Shown in pieces: positions 5,985 through 13,120 of a DNA stretch of 15,954 bases. The translations under genes were made by a program, and so were the position numbers. Below the pieces are notes generated by a model. That model ran no database searches. It was not told the DNA's origin and was given only the letters and a program-made list of their open reading frames with translations. The DNA comes from Microcaldota archaeon. Lineage in GTDB: Archaea > Micrarchaeota > Micrarchaeia > Micrarchaeales > CABMGC01. Position 1 is the stretch's first letter. The number at the start of each line of letters is the position of its first letter. The stretch spans positions 1 to 15,954 of the forward strand of contig DAIDLJ010000020.1 of the NCBI GenBank assembly GCA_027449585.1. The letters are read 5' to 3'.

Positions 5985-6653
5985 ATGACCGATGTACTGG
6001 AATTTGACACATATGTCATCGCGCGCCATCAGGGGTTTTCCCTTAATGTGCCATATGACGTATATGACAATCAGGGAAATAAGCTTCTTGAGGTAAAGCA
6101 CGGTATGATAGGTGAGGTCTATTCTCTTCTTGACTCCTCTGGTAAAACCTTTGGCATAATATCAAGAAAGATGATTGCACTAACTCCTTCATACGATCTG
6201 CAAGATGCAAATAAGACAGACATAGGAAAGGTAGTTGAAGAGATAAATATTGCGGGAGGATTACTCAACAACACAAAGAATTTTGCCTTGCAAGATGCCG
6301 CCGGTAATAAAATTGCACAGGTGAAGTTGACTGGTCCACTGGCAATACTGACGGAGATGCTCAAGGGAGAGGCACCAAGTGCCGGAAATGACATAACCAC
6401 TCCTGACGGTTCAAAGGTTATAGGAAAACTTGCAACACAAATGGGAAATCTAACTTACCTAAATCAGCGTCCCGCTTTTGTCCTGCAGGTAACCGATAAT
6501 AGCATTTCTAAACTTGCATTATTGGAGTTTGCAATAGCTGTAGATCATTTATACAGCTCAGCACAATATATGTCAAATAACAGGCCTGCTGCAGGTGGAT
6601 TTGGTGGTAATAGGCCTCCTGGTAGCGGAAGTGGATTTACATTTAAGCTATAA
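5985..6653 (+). CDS. LURP-one-related / tubby-C-like protein
   Basis: 222 residues from the ATG at 5985. An open frame extends upstream, but the TATA box at 5956-5963 makes 5985 the natural leaderless start. The body shows the repeating beta-strand and D-x-x-G-N-K pattern of the LURP-one/tubby-like (scramblase-like) fold: PYDVYDNQGNKLLEVKHG, SLLDSSGKTFGIISRKM, FALQDAAGNKIAQVKL, and a hydrophobic final helix LALLEFAIAVDHLYSSA. After it comes a low-complexity Gly/Pro/Asn tail (RPAAGGFGGNRPPGSGSG). Known relatives bind lipid or are of unknown role; no catalytic motif is visible and no signal peptide or TM segment precedes the fold. It is more A+T-rich than the flanking metabolic genes. The fold assignment is moderate; function unknown. 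Confidence 0.65.
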   Translation: MTDVLEFDTYVIARHQGFSLNVPYDVYDNQGNKLLEVKHGMIGEVYSLLDSSGKTFGIISRKMIALTPSYDLQDANKTDIGKVVEEINIAGGLLNNTKNFALQDAAGNKIAQVKLTGPLAILTEMLKGEAPSAGNDITTPDGSKVIGKLATQMGNLTYLNQRPAFVLQVTDNSISKLALLEFAIAVDHLYSSAQYMSNNRPAAGGFGGNRPPGSGSGFTFKL

Positions 6654-6710
6654 TCCGTAAATCGTGATGCGATAAGCACATTTTATACGCACCTACGTTC
6701 TTACGGGTTA
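6651..6710. other. Inverted repeat after the LURP-one-related gene
   Basis: TAATCCGTAA (6651-6660, starting at the stop codon) and TTACGGGTTA (6701-6710) pair over 10 bp with one wobble and a 40-base loop. No clear T-tract follows. It may mark the transcript end. The rest of the gap to 6778 shows no gene. Confidence 0.3.
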
Positions 6711-6778
6711 AGTGCGGATTCTATATGCCTATTGGAAATAGCAGTGTTACCTAGTCAGCAAGGCATAATTCAGGCAAC

Positions 6779-6789
6779 GCTTATAAATT
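6779..6789 (+). promoter_or_regulatory. TATA box for SHMT gene
   Basis: GCTTATAAATT lies 32-42 bases before the ATG at 6821, giving a predicted start near 6809 and a leader of about 11 bases. That leader holds GGGGAG (6810-6815) as Shine-Dalgarno. This supports 6821 over a TTG further upstream at 6794. Confidence 0.55.
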
Positions 6790-6820
6790 ATGATTGGTCT
6801 TATTAAATTGGGGAGTTGAG

Positions 6821-8167
6821 ATGGAGTGGTTTGAGCAGCTTAAGGGAAATGATCAGGAGACTTATGATTACATAAGAAAGGAACTTGCAAGGCAGCGCAA
6901 CGGACTGGAGATGATTCCCTCGGAGAACTTCACGAGCATGGCCGTACTTCAGGCGTGCGGATCGGTGCTGACCAACAAATATTCCGAAGGATATGCCGGA
7001 AGGCGCTACTACGGTGGGAACGAATACATAGATGACATAGAGCGTCTTGCGATAAGCCGCGCGAAGTCCCTCTTCAAGGTGCCGCACGTAAACGTGCAGC
7101 CATACTCTGGCTCCCCTGCAAACCTTGCAGTCTCGCTTGCCCTTTGCAGGGTCGGGGATACGATAATGGGGATGAACCTCACGGACGGAGGGCATCTTAC
7201 GCATGGATGGAAGACTAGCGCGACCGGACAGCTATTTAACAGCGTGCCGTATCATGTCAAGGCTGACGGATACATAGACCTTGTCGAGGTTGCTGCGCTT
7301 GCAGAGGAGAGAAGGCCAAGGATGATATGGGTTGGCGCGACGGCATATACCCGGGAGTTTCCATTCGAGGAGTTTGCAGAGATAGCAGACAAGGTTGGCG
7401 CATACCTTGTAGCGGACATATCGCACATAGCCGGGCTCGTTGCCGGGGGAGTGCACAAGAGCCCTGTAGATTACGCGCACGTAGTCACCACGACCACCCA
7501 CAAGACATTAAGGGGCCCGCGTGGAGCGATGATCATGGTAACCGAGAAGGGGTTGGCGAAGGATCCTGAGCTTGCAGATAAGATTGACAAGGCAGTCTTT
7601 CCAGGGATGCAGGGAGGGCCGCATGACCATACGACCGCAGGCATAGCCGTGGCGCTCATGGAGGCCTCAAGGCCCGAATTCAAGGAGTATGCAAGGCAGA
7701 TAGTAAGCAACTCTCGCGCTCTTGCCGAGGCGCTTGCGGCAAACGGAATAAAGGTAGTTACCGGGGGGACGGACAACCATATGGTACTAATAGACCTCAC
7801 GCCATTTGGGAATGGACTTGGGATCTTCGCCCAGGAGGCGCTTGAGCGCGCGGGGATAACAGTCAACAAGAACACAATACCGGGCGAGCCGTCTTCGCCA
7901 TTCTATCCCAGCGGCATTCGGCTCGGAACGCCGGCGCTCACCACCCGGGGCATGAAGGAGGGAGAGCTGAGAAGGATAGGGAAGATGATATCGGATGCGA
8001 TAATGGAGATAAAGGGGATGCGCATGCCGGAAGAAAAGGATGAGCGCCTTGCATCCATAAGGGAGTTTAGGGCTAGGATAAAGGACAATGCAAGGATAAA
8101 GGAGATACGATCAGATGTGCTTTCTCTGTGCGGATCCTTCCCGCTCTATCAAGGATTCGAGATGTAA
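6821..8167 (+). CDS. glyA: Serine hydroxymethyltransferase
   Basis: 448 residues from the ATG at 6821 (MEWFEQLKG); a TTG at 6794 would sit too close to the TATA box. This PLP enzyme transfers a hydroxymethyl group between serine and tetrahydropterin, giving glycine and methylene-tetrahydrofolate in the cytosol. Family signatures: LEMIPSENFTS (29-39), NKYSEGYAGRRYYGG (52-66), HLTHGW, ADISHIAGLVAGG (198-210), the PLP-lysine motif VVTTTTHKTLRGPRG (221-235, Lys228), FPGMQGGPHDH, and SPFYPSGIRLGTPALTTRGM near the C-terminus. The length is between the ~420 of bacterial and longer forms. It stands alone on the plus strand and ends 8 bases before the convergent LamG gene stop. Its product is the C1 donor that DHFR-dependent folate and a ThyX enzyme would need. 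Confidence 0.98.
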   Translation: MEWFEQLKGNDQETYDYIRKELARQRNGLEMIPSENFTSMAVLQACGSVLTNKYSEGYAGRRYYGGNEYIDDIERLAISRAKSLFKVPHVNVQPYSGSPANLAVSLALCRVGDTIMGMNLTDGGHLTHGWKTSATGQLFNSVPYHVKADGYIDLVEVAALAEERRPRMIWVGATAYTREFPFEEFAEIADKVGAYLVADISHIAGLVAGGVHKSPVDYAHVVTTTTHKTLRGPRGAMIMVTEKGLAKDPELADKIDKAVFPGMQGGPHDHTTAGIAVALMEASRPEFKEYARQIVSNSRALAEALAANGIKVVTGGTDNHMVLIDLTPFGNGLGIFAQEALERAGITVNKNTIPGEPSSPFYPSGIRLGTPALTTRGMKEGELRRIGKMISDAIMEIKGMRMPEEKDERLASIREFRARIKDNARIKEIRSDVLSLCGSFPLYQGFEM

Positions 8168-8175
8168 CCTGCAGT

Positions 8176-9114
8176 TCATGGGATAGTATAGCCAGACGTC
8201 CATGACCCGTTATAGGATATGTTATTGGGCACGCCATTGTTATTGTCTCCTGAATAATCATTTGCATTGCCATTGAGCGGCCACCATCCGACTATGTGGG
8301 TTGGATCTATTGGCGCACCGCCTATACCTTCACTATACAAAGCAGAAATCTGATTGCTTGAAAGTGAAGTATTGTATACTTGTAGATTTGCTACCTCTCC
8401 ATTAAGATAATAGCCGCCTCCTTCGTATTTTCCTATGGTGACCCCAGAATTTATTGCGCCCATTGATGCAGATATGCTGTTTGCAACAATTGAGTTTAGA
8501 TAGGTGTTTGAATGCCCTGATGAAGGATCTAAGGTACAGGTAAGGAAATACCATCTGCCAGTTGAGAGTTGGCTAAAGAAATTATCGGACCTACTCGCGG
8601 TGTTGCTAAATACGGTACAGTCAGGTCCATTGCCACCACCTGACACAACATGATCTCCATATATGTAATAGGCATCTGGATTTCCAGCCATTCCATCGTC
8701 TATCAACATCCATGAGGTATCGGAGTTGAAACGAATCCACGCAGAGATTGTGAACGCTCCGGAGAGCGATATTTTTGCTCCGCTAAGATCCAGGTAGCTG
8801 CTAGCGCCGTTAAATTGCGCAACATATTGGGGAATCTCATTATTGCACTGCCCAGCAAGGCTGCTTCCGGCGATGGTGCGCACCACCCGGCAGGCCCCCG
8901 GGAGCGCATGTGGTGTCAGATTTGAGTTGTTGAATATTCCTAATTGAAAAAGGGCAACTATCACTATGGCGACTATCAGTATGGCCCAACCGTAGGTCAT
9001 GAGGTACTCCATAGCCGATTGGAATTTTAACGATGTTTTTAGGACAAGTTTTGTACGCATAGAGTACCGAGTGCCAGATGAAATTCGGCGCAAAACGTCT
9101 CTTTCCAGTTGCAT
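8176..9114 (-). CDS. LamG-like surface protein with class III signal, paralog of 1855-2700
   Basis: 312 residues. After a basic leader the class III motif FQSAMEYLMTYGWAIL (31-46) supplies Gln32 as likely first mature residue and Glu36 at +5, followed by the hydrophobic pilin helix. Then comes the family block LAGQCNNEIPQYVAQFNGASS, a LamG-like jelly-roll (GAFTISAWIRFNSD, GRWYFLTCTLDP, VTIGKYEGG, LQVYNTSLSSNQI) and the C-terminal module GIGGAPIDPTHIVGWWPLNG. The ATG at 9114 is preferred to that at 9060 because AATAAAAGG (9136-9144) sits about 25 bases ahead of it. The residue before the cleavage site is Phe rather than the usual Gly/Ala. Mature ends match the paralog closely; the middle does not. 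Likely a pilus-like surface subunit or adhesin; ligand unknown. Confidence 0.85.
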   Translation of the reverse strand: MQLERDVLRRISSGTRYSMRTKLVLKTSLKFQSAMEYLMTYGWAILIVAIVIVALFQLGIFNNSNLTPHALPGACRVVRTIAGSSLAGQCNNEIPQYVAQFNGASSYLDLSGAKISLSGAFTISAWIRFNSDTSWMLIDDGMAGNPDAYYIYGDHVVSGGGNGPDCTVFSNTASRSDNFFSQLSTGRWYFLTCTLDPSSGHSNTYLNSIVANSISASMGAINSGVTIGKYEGGGYYLNGEVANLQVYNTSLSSNQISALYSEGIGGAPIDPTHIVGWWPLNGNANDYSGDNNNGVPNNISYNGSWTSGYTIP

Positions 9115-9135
9115 GAAGTTCTATTTGCAGGTAAA

Positions 9136-9144
9136 CCTTTTATT
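9136..9144 (-). promoter_or_regulatory. TATA box for second LamG gene
   Basis: On the minus strand AATAAAAGG is centred about 26 bases before the ATG at 9114, fitting a leaderless mRNA. It does not carry the TTATCTGATAA palindrome present at the first paralog. Confidence 0.45.
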
Positions 9145-9240
9145 CGTTGGTTTTATTTTTTACGGAGCTATCCGTCAGTTTATGTCATTCCAGAATTATT
9201 AGCAAGTTTTGCTTTAAGAGTTTTCATATTTGAGAACAGA

Positions 9241-10950
9241 TCATACCGAAAGCGCCTTTCTCTTTACAGCTATCCTTATCTCAGATTCGAGCCTTCCAAG
9301 CTGCTTGTCATCCATGTTTACAAAATTCATGTACGAGGCTACTGTCGGATGCATCTCCCTGACTTTCGTGTACATATCCTGCGCGATCTTCCTGTAATCA
9401 GGATGGCCGCTTGGAGTTGATCTTAATTCGCAGAAGTGGAAGAGCTGCCTTGCATTCACCCTATAATACCACCGCGTATAGAAGCCATAGGTGACAACAT
9501 ACTGCGCCTGATATGGCAGCGTCTCATTGAGCTTGGTGTAGAGATCGGCTACCTGCGCCATCTTGCTCTTGTAATCATCAGATATCCCTATCGCATCAAA
9601 CTCCTTTCTTGTGTCATATCCAAGGATAGTGGTGAAGTTCTGCCTCTCCTGCGTGCCGATCCTGTGCCTTTGCAAATCGCGGTATATCCCTATCCTTCCC
9701 TTGAGATCAAAGAGGTAATCTAGATTCTCAAAGGCTCTTCCTACTCTGTGACGCCGATTGCCCCTCACTCCAGTATACTTTCTTATTATCTCAAGGCGCT
9801 CCTCCTGCTTTATCTTTGCTGCCTTATCTAGCGCGTCTGTGAATGATATCCCATCAAGGAATCGGTATAGTATTGCCCCTGAGAGCATTATCTGTGCTTC
9901 AAGGTCCGGATTGGCAGCGCCCTTGCCGGCATACTCTATCAGGTCCACGGAGTTTTGGGACTTGATCGGTTGGGTCTCGAACCAGCTTAGATGCTCCCTT
10001 ATCTCCTTGCTTCTTGAAGAGAGGAAGTCGCGGTAGTCGGATCCGTGCTTCTCGCCTATCCTCTTTGTAAGAGAGGGAACAAGCTTGTTGAGCTCCGCGA
10101 GCATGCTCTTTGCTACCCATCTTGATTCTGCAAGAGGGGATGCCAGCATCTTGTTTATCATACCATCGTATACTCTGGCGTTTGCACTCACACCAACATG
10201 CGTAAGGGTCGCCATCGGCAGATAGTCGCGCATGAAGTCAAGTGCATTGGCCTTCACGGCGTTGTCATACGACTTCTTAAGGTCGTCAACGCTTATCCCG
10301 TACTTCTCTGACATCTCATCTGTTAGTTCGGATGCCTTTACGGATATGTCGCCGATACGAAATGATTGATTATCAAACGGGTTCTCGGACTTTATGTAAT
10401 CCGACATCCTTTGCAGATTGCCAGTGTACGAATCGAACAAGGAGTGCATCAGCGAGAGATATTCGTCTCCAAAGCGCGAGGAGAGTATGTCGGGATCCTT
10501 GTAGAACATGTACTCCCCATTGGGCAGCTTCTTGTCGAAGAACACGTAGCGCGACGACTTCTCGATGTATGAGCCCATGCGATTGTCCTCTATCTCCTTT
10601 ACCGCAAGATTGGAGACGAACTCGCAGGACATCGGCAGACCTCCGGCCATCTCCTGTATGGAATCATCGCCGTAATCTATGAGCCACGATTCAAAGAACT
10701 CCCTACCGCGGCTCTTGTTTGGCAGGAATTCCTTTAGGAAGAGGCGCTTTCCTGTGAGCACGGTCCTGCTGTACCTTGAGAGAAGCGCGCCGACCTGCTC
10801 GGGAGTGAGATCCTCACCGAGCCTCCATGCGAATATGTTGCTTTTGGTGTTTGTGATGACGCGCTCAAGGCTCTTTGCTTCATCATCGCTAAAAGATTCG
10901 AGCTCTATTCCATTGTCATCTTCCGAGAATTTTAGCATTGATGCGGGCAT
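9241..10950 (-). CDS. Tandem two-domain ThyX-like protein (FAD-dependent thymidylate synthase family)
   Basis: 569 residues from the ATG at 10950; a GTG at 11001 is ruled out because it abuts the TATA box. This is about twice the usual ~220-260 of ThyX and shows two ThyX-like halves. N-half: SIQEMAGGLPMSCEFVSN, then DNRMGSYIEKSSRY (122-135), which aligns position by position with the signature RHRxxSxxxxSxRY but has D-N for R-H. It is followed by LPMATLTHVGVSANAR. C-half: DLQRHRIGTQERQNF (425-439) keeps RHR (428-430) but lacks the S-x-R-Y part, followed by FYTRWYYRVNARQLFHFCELRS, the normal dUMP/folate-side segment. ThyX makes dTMP from dUMP using methylene-tetrahydrofolate and NADPH through FAD. 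SHMT and DHFR nearby fit that. Whether it is catalytic is open. Confidence 0.8.
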   Translation of the reverse strand: MPASMLKFSEDDNGIELESFSDDEAKSLERVITNTKSNIFAWRLGEDLTPEQVGALLSRYSRTVLTGKRLFLKEFLPNKSRGREFFESWLIDYGDDSIQEMAGGLPMSCEFVSNLAVKEIEDNRMGSYIEKSSRYVFFDKKLPNGEYMFYKDPDILSSRFGDEYLSLMHSLFDSYTGNLQRMSDYIKSENPFDNQSFRIGDISVKASELTDEMSEKYGISVDDLKKSYDNAVKANALDFMRDYLPMATLTHVGVSANARVYDGMINKMLASPLAESRWVAKSMLAELNKLVPSLTKRIGEKHGSDYRDFLSSRSKEIREHLSWFETQPIKSQNSVDLIEYAGKGAANPDLEAQIMLSGAILYRFLDGISFTDALDKAAKIKQEERLEIIRKYTGVRGNRRHRVGRAFENLDYLFDLKGRIGIYRDLQRHRIGTQERQNFTTILGYDTRKEFDAIGISDDYKSKMAQVADLYTKLNETLPYQAQYVVTYGFYTRWYYRVNARQLFHFCELRSTPSGHPDYRKIAQDMYTKVREMHPTVASYMNFVNMDDKQLGRLESEIRIAVKRKALSV

Positions 10951-11001
10951 GATACAACCTTTGTGGGCCGGGCAAAGAGCCACTATCTTAGCACCAATCA
11001 C

Positions 11002-11013
11002 TAATATATTTGT
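11002..11013 (-). promoter_or_regulatory. TATA box for ThyX-like gene
   Basis: On the minus strand CAAATATATTAG lies 52-63 bases before the ATG at 10950. A start about 25 bases downstream (near 10982) excludes the in-frame GTG at 11001 and leaves a leader of about 30 bases. Confidence 0.5.
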
Positions 11014-11067
11014 GACTAGGCGCGAGCGGCACTAAGATACACCTGACCTATTGCGCAGTGCGTCTTA

Positions 11068-11682
11068 TCAAGGCGCACTGAGCAGGTGCGCAGGGATAGC
11101 CAGTGCCCCTATGTATCCTGCAAGAAGGCTTGCGATAAGGAGCGATACGAAGAAGATGCCGAGCATCACGTACCAGCCCTTCCAGAAACCAGGCTTGAGG
11201 CCAGGCATTCTATCTGCTATAAGTGAGACCGGGAACGCAAATATTGCGGCTACTCCGTAGAAGAAGTACATTGCAAGGAGCGCTATGGGCTCCTGAGTGA
11301 GCCCTATCCCATATCCCTGTATTCCGTATATTATGACCATTACGCCAAATAGCAGAGCCATGAAGCCTGCATACTCCATCTTTCCGCCCATCCTTGCTGC
11401 TGCGGCGAATGCGAGCATTATGAGCCCGAATGAGACAAATGGGTCATAGAATAGTATGTTGTAGCTCCCTGGTAGAGGCCAAACGAACTGGCCCCAAAGG
11501 CCCATGACAACAAGATATGCTCCAACTATGGCAAGGGGAATGCTTCCTCCTTTTAGATATGTGCTGTAGTCCTTGCTTCTCTTCCTGTACGCAAGATACA
11601 TCGATGCGAAAGTGTACAGCAAAAGAAATCCCGCTACGCTTATGGCAAATAGCGAGTACGCCAGATTGTCAATGAATACCAC
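11068..11682 (-). CDS. DUF981 family multi-pass membrane protein
   Basis: 204 residues with about six TM helices: near 8-30, 47-66, 78-96, 103-121, 130-152 and 170-192. Sequence features such as the KGGSIPLAIVGAYLVVMGLWGQ stretch, YDPFVSFG and YAGFMALLFGVMVIIYGIQGYGIG fit DUF981, an uncharacterised family mostly seen in archaea. The start is a GTG at 11682, preceded by GTGAT (11686-11690), a partial archaeal Shine-Dalgarno, and a TTTAAAAAT TATA box around 11712-11721. It is followed by the ThyX-like gene on the same strand after about 120 bases with a separate promoter. No charged residue patterns typical of a transporter active site or a redox cofactor ligand set are obvious. Function unknown. 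Confidence 0.75.
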   Translation of the reverse strand: MVFIDNLAYSLFAISVAGFLLLYTFASMYLAYRKRSKDYSTYLKGGSIPLAIVGAYLVVMGLWGQFVWPLPGSYNILFYDPFVSFGLIMLAFAAAARMGGKMEYAGFMALLFGVMVIIYGIQGYGIGLTQEPIALLAMYFFYGVAAIFAFPVSLIADRMPGLKPGFWKGWYVMLGIFFVSLLIASLLAGYIGALAIPAHLLSAP

Positions 11683-11711
11683 GTAATCACTAGATACATA
11701 TTGGCAAAGAA

Positions 11712-11721
11712 TATTTTTAAA
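11712..11721 (-). promoter_or_regulatory. TATA box for DUF981 gene
   Basis: On the minus strand GTTTAAAAAT lies about 30-39 bases before the GTG start at 11682. A start near 11691 leaves about 9 leader bases containing GTGAT. A second A/T-rich element, ATTATAAAAATC, lies further upstream (around 11731-11742). Confidence 0.45.
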
Positions 11722-11757
11722 CCAGCTGAAGATTTTTATAATCGGGTGATACCTTCT

Positions 11758-12915
11758 TCACATGTGCATGGGCAGCTTTATCCTCAGGACATAGTAGATG
11801 TCTGATGAGAATCTGAGGAGTATTGCCGATATCACCACGGATAAAAGAACGGCTAGCGCAGTTATAGTAAGGAAATACTGAGAGATTATGCCTGACGTGA
11901 CTGCCGCACTGACTATTATAAGCGAAAGCTCGCCGCGCGAGAGCATACCAAGAGAGGTAAAGAATGATGTCCTATAGCTCCTGAACGCCACCTGCGTGCC
12001 AACGAAGAGTCCTGCAAATTTTACTACAAGAATTATTGCAAGTATCAAGAAGAGCATTGACACGTTGACGTTTGCCAAATTTACTTCAAGCCCTACGCTT
12101 AGGAAGAAGAAGGATATGAATATGTAGGAGAATTTGCGCATATCATTTTCAAGGGCAGCCCACTTTTCCTTCCACACGCTGACCACGCTGCCGGCTATGT
12201 ATGCGCCGAAGGATGCAGAAAGTCCAAGCGCGCTTGCTATGGATACGAACAAGAGCAGAGTACCTAGCGCGAGCATGAGAATGTCCTCCTCCTTTATGTC
12301 GAATCTGAATAGGAATCGATCCAGGAAGGCCGAGAATAGGTAGTATGCAATTATGAACAGAAAGATGGAAACGAAGAAGGATATTATCACCGCATTGATG
12401 GGGCTGCCCGATGACACGGATATCGAGCTGATTATGGCAAACACCAGGACGGTTATAAGGTCCTCTATTACGCTTATCTTTACTATTAGGTGTATGTCAA
12501 ACTTCTTTGTAAGGCCCAGTTCCTGAAGAAGCTTTAGGGATATTCCTGTACTCGTTATCGAGAACGCCAATGCTATTATCATTGCCGTGGTAGGATCAAA
12601 CCAGATTGAGAATATTATGTAGAGGATTGCAAAGGACAGGAGGAGCTCTATTAAAGCAGCTTGTATCTCCCTAAAGAAACCGGTTTTGAAGAGCTTGTAT
12701 ATTGAGAATTCAGTACCTATTGCAAAAAGAAGCATGACGCTGCCCAATCCGCCTATGAACGCTATAGATGCATTGTCCTGAAGATATCCAAGGGTCCCTA
12801 CAACCATCCCTATTAGAAGGAATACTATAAGCGGAGGTACCTTGAGCTTGAGCGAGATTATGCTTGCAATGCAAAGAGCCAGTGCTGCAACTGCCAATCC
12901 TAGGAACTCTATCAT
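11758..12915 (-). CDS. CPA2-family cation/proton antiporter (KefB/NapA-like core only)
   Basis: 385 residues, with 11-13 TM helices and no C-terminal regulatory TrkA domain. Order of features: the first helices with LKVPPLIVFLLIGMVVG, GSVMLLFAIGTEFSIYKL, the discontinuous helix ALAFSITSTGISLKLLQELG, then VKISVIEDLITVLVFAI, where the acidic pair Glu-Asp occupies the ion-binding site. Later come SASFGAYIAGSVVS, FFFLSVGLEVNL, and GMLSRGELSLIIVSAA. Members exchange Na+ or K+ for protons across the cytoplasmic membrane. The acidic pair would favour electrogenic exchange if the NapA/NhaA rule holds here, which is an inference. The ATG at 12915 is followed at once by hydrophobic sequence. A TTTTTAATTC TATA box lies about 35-45 bases ahead. 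It would serve pH or cation homeostasis in an acid habitat. Confidence 0.88.
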   Translation of the reverse strand: MIEFLGLAVAALALCIASIISLKLKVPPLIVFLLIGMVVGTLGYLQDNASIAFIGGLGSVMLLFAIGTEFSIYKLFKTGFFREIQAALIELLLSFAILYIIFSIWFDPTTAMIIALAFSITSTGISLKLLQELGLTKKFDIHLIVKISVIEDLITVLVFAIISSISVSSGSPINAVIISFFVSIFLFIIAYYLFSAFLDRFLFRFDIKEEDILMLALGTLLLFVSIASALGLSASFGAYIAGSVVSVWKEKWAALENDMRKFSYIFISFFFLSVGLEVNLANVNVSMLFLILAIILVVKFAGLFVGTQVAFRSYRTSFFTSLGMLSRGELSLIIVSAAVTSGIISQYFLTITALAVLLSVVISAILLRFSSDIYYVLRIKLPMHM

Positions 12916-12949
12916 TTTCTGGCCTCGCCTTAAAACTAATCAGTAGAAA

Positions 12950-12959
12950 GGAATTAAAA
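12950..12959 (-). promoter_or_regulatory. TATA box for antiporter gene
   Basis: On the minus strand CTTTTTAATT lies about 35-44 bases before the ATG at 12915. It overlaps the T-tract following the stem-loop at 12966-12994, so end of one transcript and start of the next share the same bases. Confidence 0.4.
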
Positions 12960-12994
12960 AGAAGCGGGAGCAGTGGAAGTGTGACTGCGCTCCC
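12952..12994 (-). terminator. Stem-loop plus T-tract after the PKD surface-protein gene
   Basis: On the minus strand GGGAGC-GC-AGT (12984-12994) pairs with ACT-GCTCCC (12966-12974) as a 6+3-bp stem with a 2-base bulge and a 9-base loop, followed by GCTTCTTTTT. This looks like a bacterial-type intrinsic terminator, about 130 bases after the stop codon at 13121. Confidence 0.55.
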
Positions 12995-13120
12995 AAAATC
13001 ACTAAAGGATTCCCCAACCCTCTGATTGGTATTTGGCATCCGTCGTTCTTAAAGGCAGCGGTAAGAGCAAGGGGCAAGTCGCAAGGTTTAAAATGACTCC
13101 TGGGCCGAAAAACCGTGCGC
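12995..13120. other. Intergenic stretch without a recognised gene
   Basis: Between the PKD gene stop and the stem-loop there is no convincing ORF and no tRNA-like cloverleaf. On the minus strand TTTTAAACC (around 13085-13093) resembles a TATA box, which would allow a short RNA of about 110 bases ending at the stem-loop. The evidence is thin. Confidence 0.3.

Noticed and set aside
6654..6778. Possible RNA gene or riboswitch ahead of the SHMT gene
   Set aside because: Only one loose inverted repeat is present, and the SHMT promoter lies downstream of it at 6779-6789, so the region is not in the SHMT leader; no known riboswitch core is visible.
10951..11001. GTG at 11001 as start of the ThyX-like protein
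   Set aside because: The start codon abuts the TATA box at 11002-11013, upstream of the predicted transcription start, and the extra 17 residues add nothing to the fold.
12995..13120. Possible tRNA or C/D box RNA in the gap after the PKD gene
   Set aside because: No cloverleaf with a T-loop GGTTCAAATCC-like element and no C (RTGATGA) and D (CTGA) box pairing was found on either strand.
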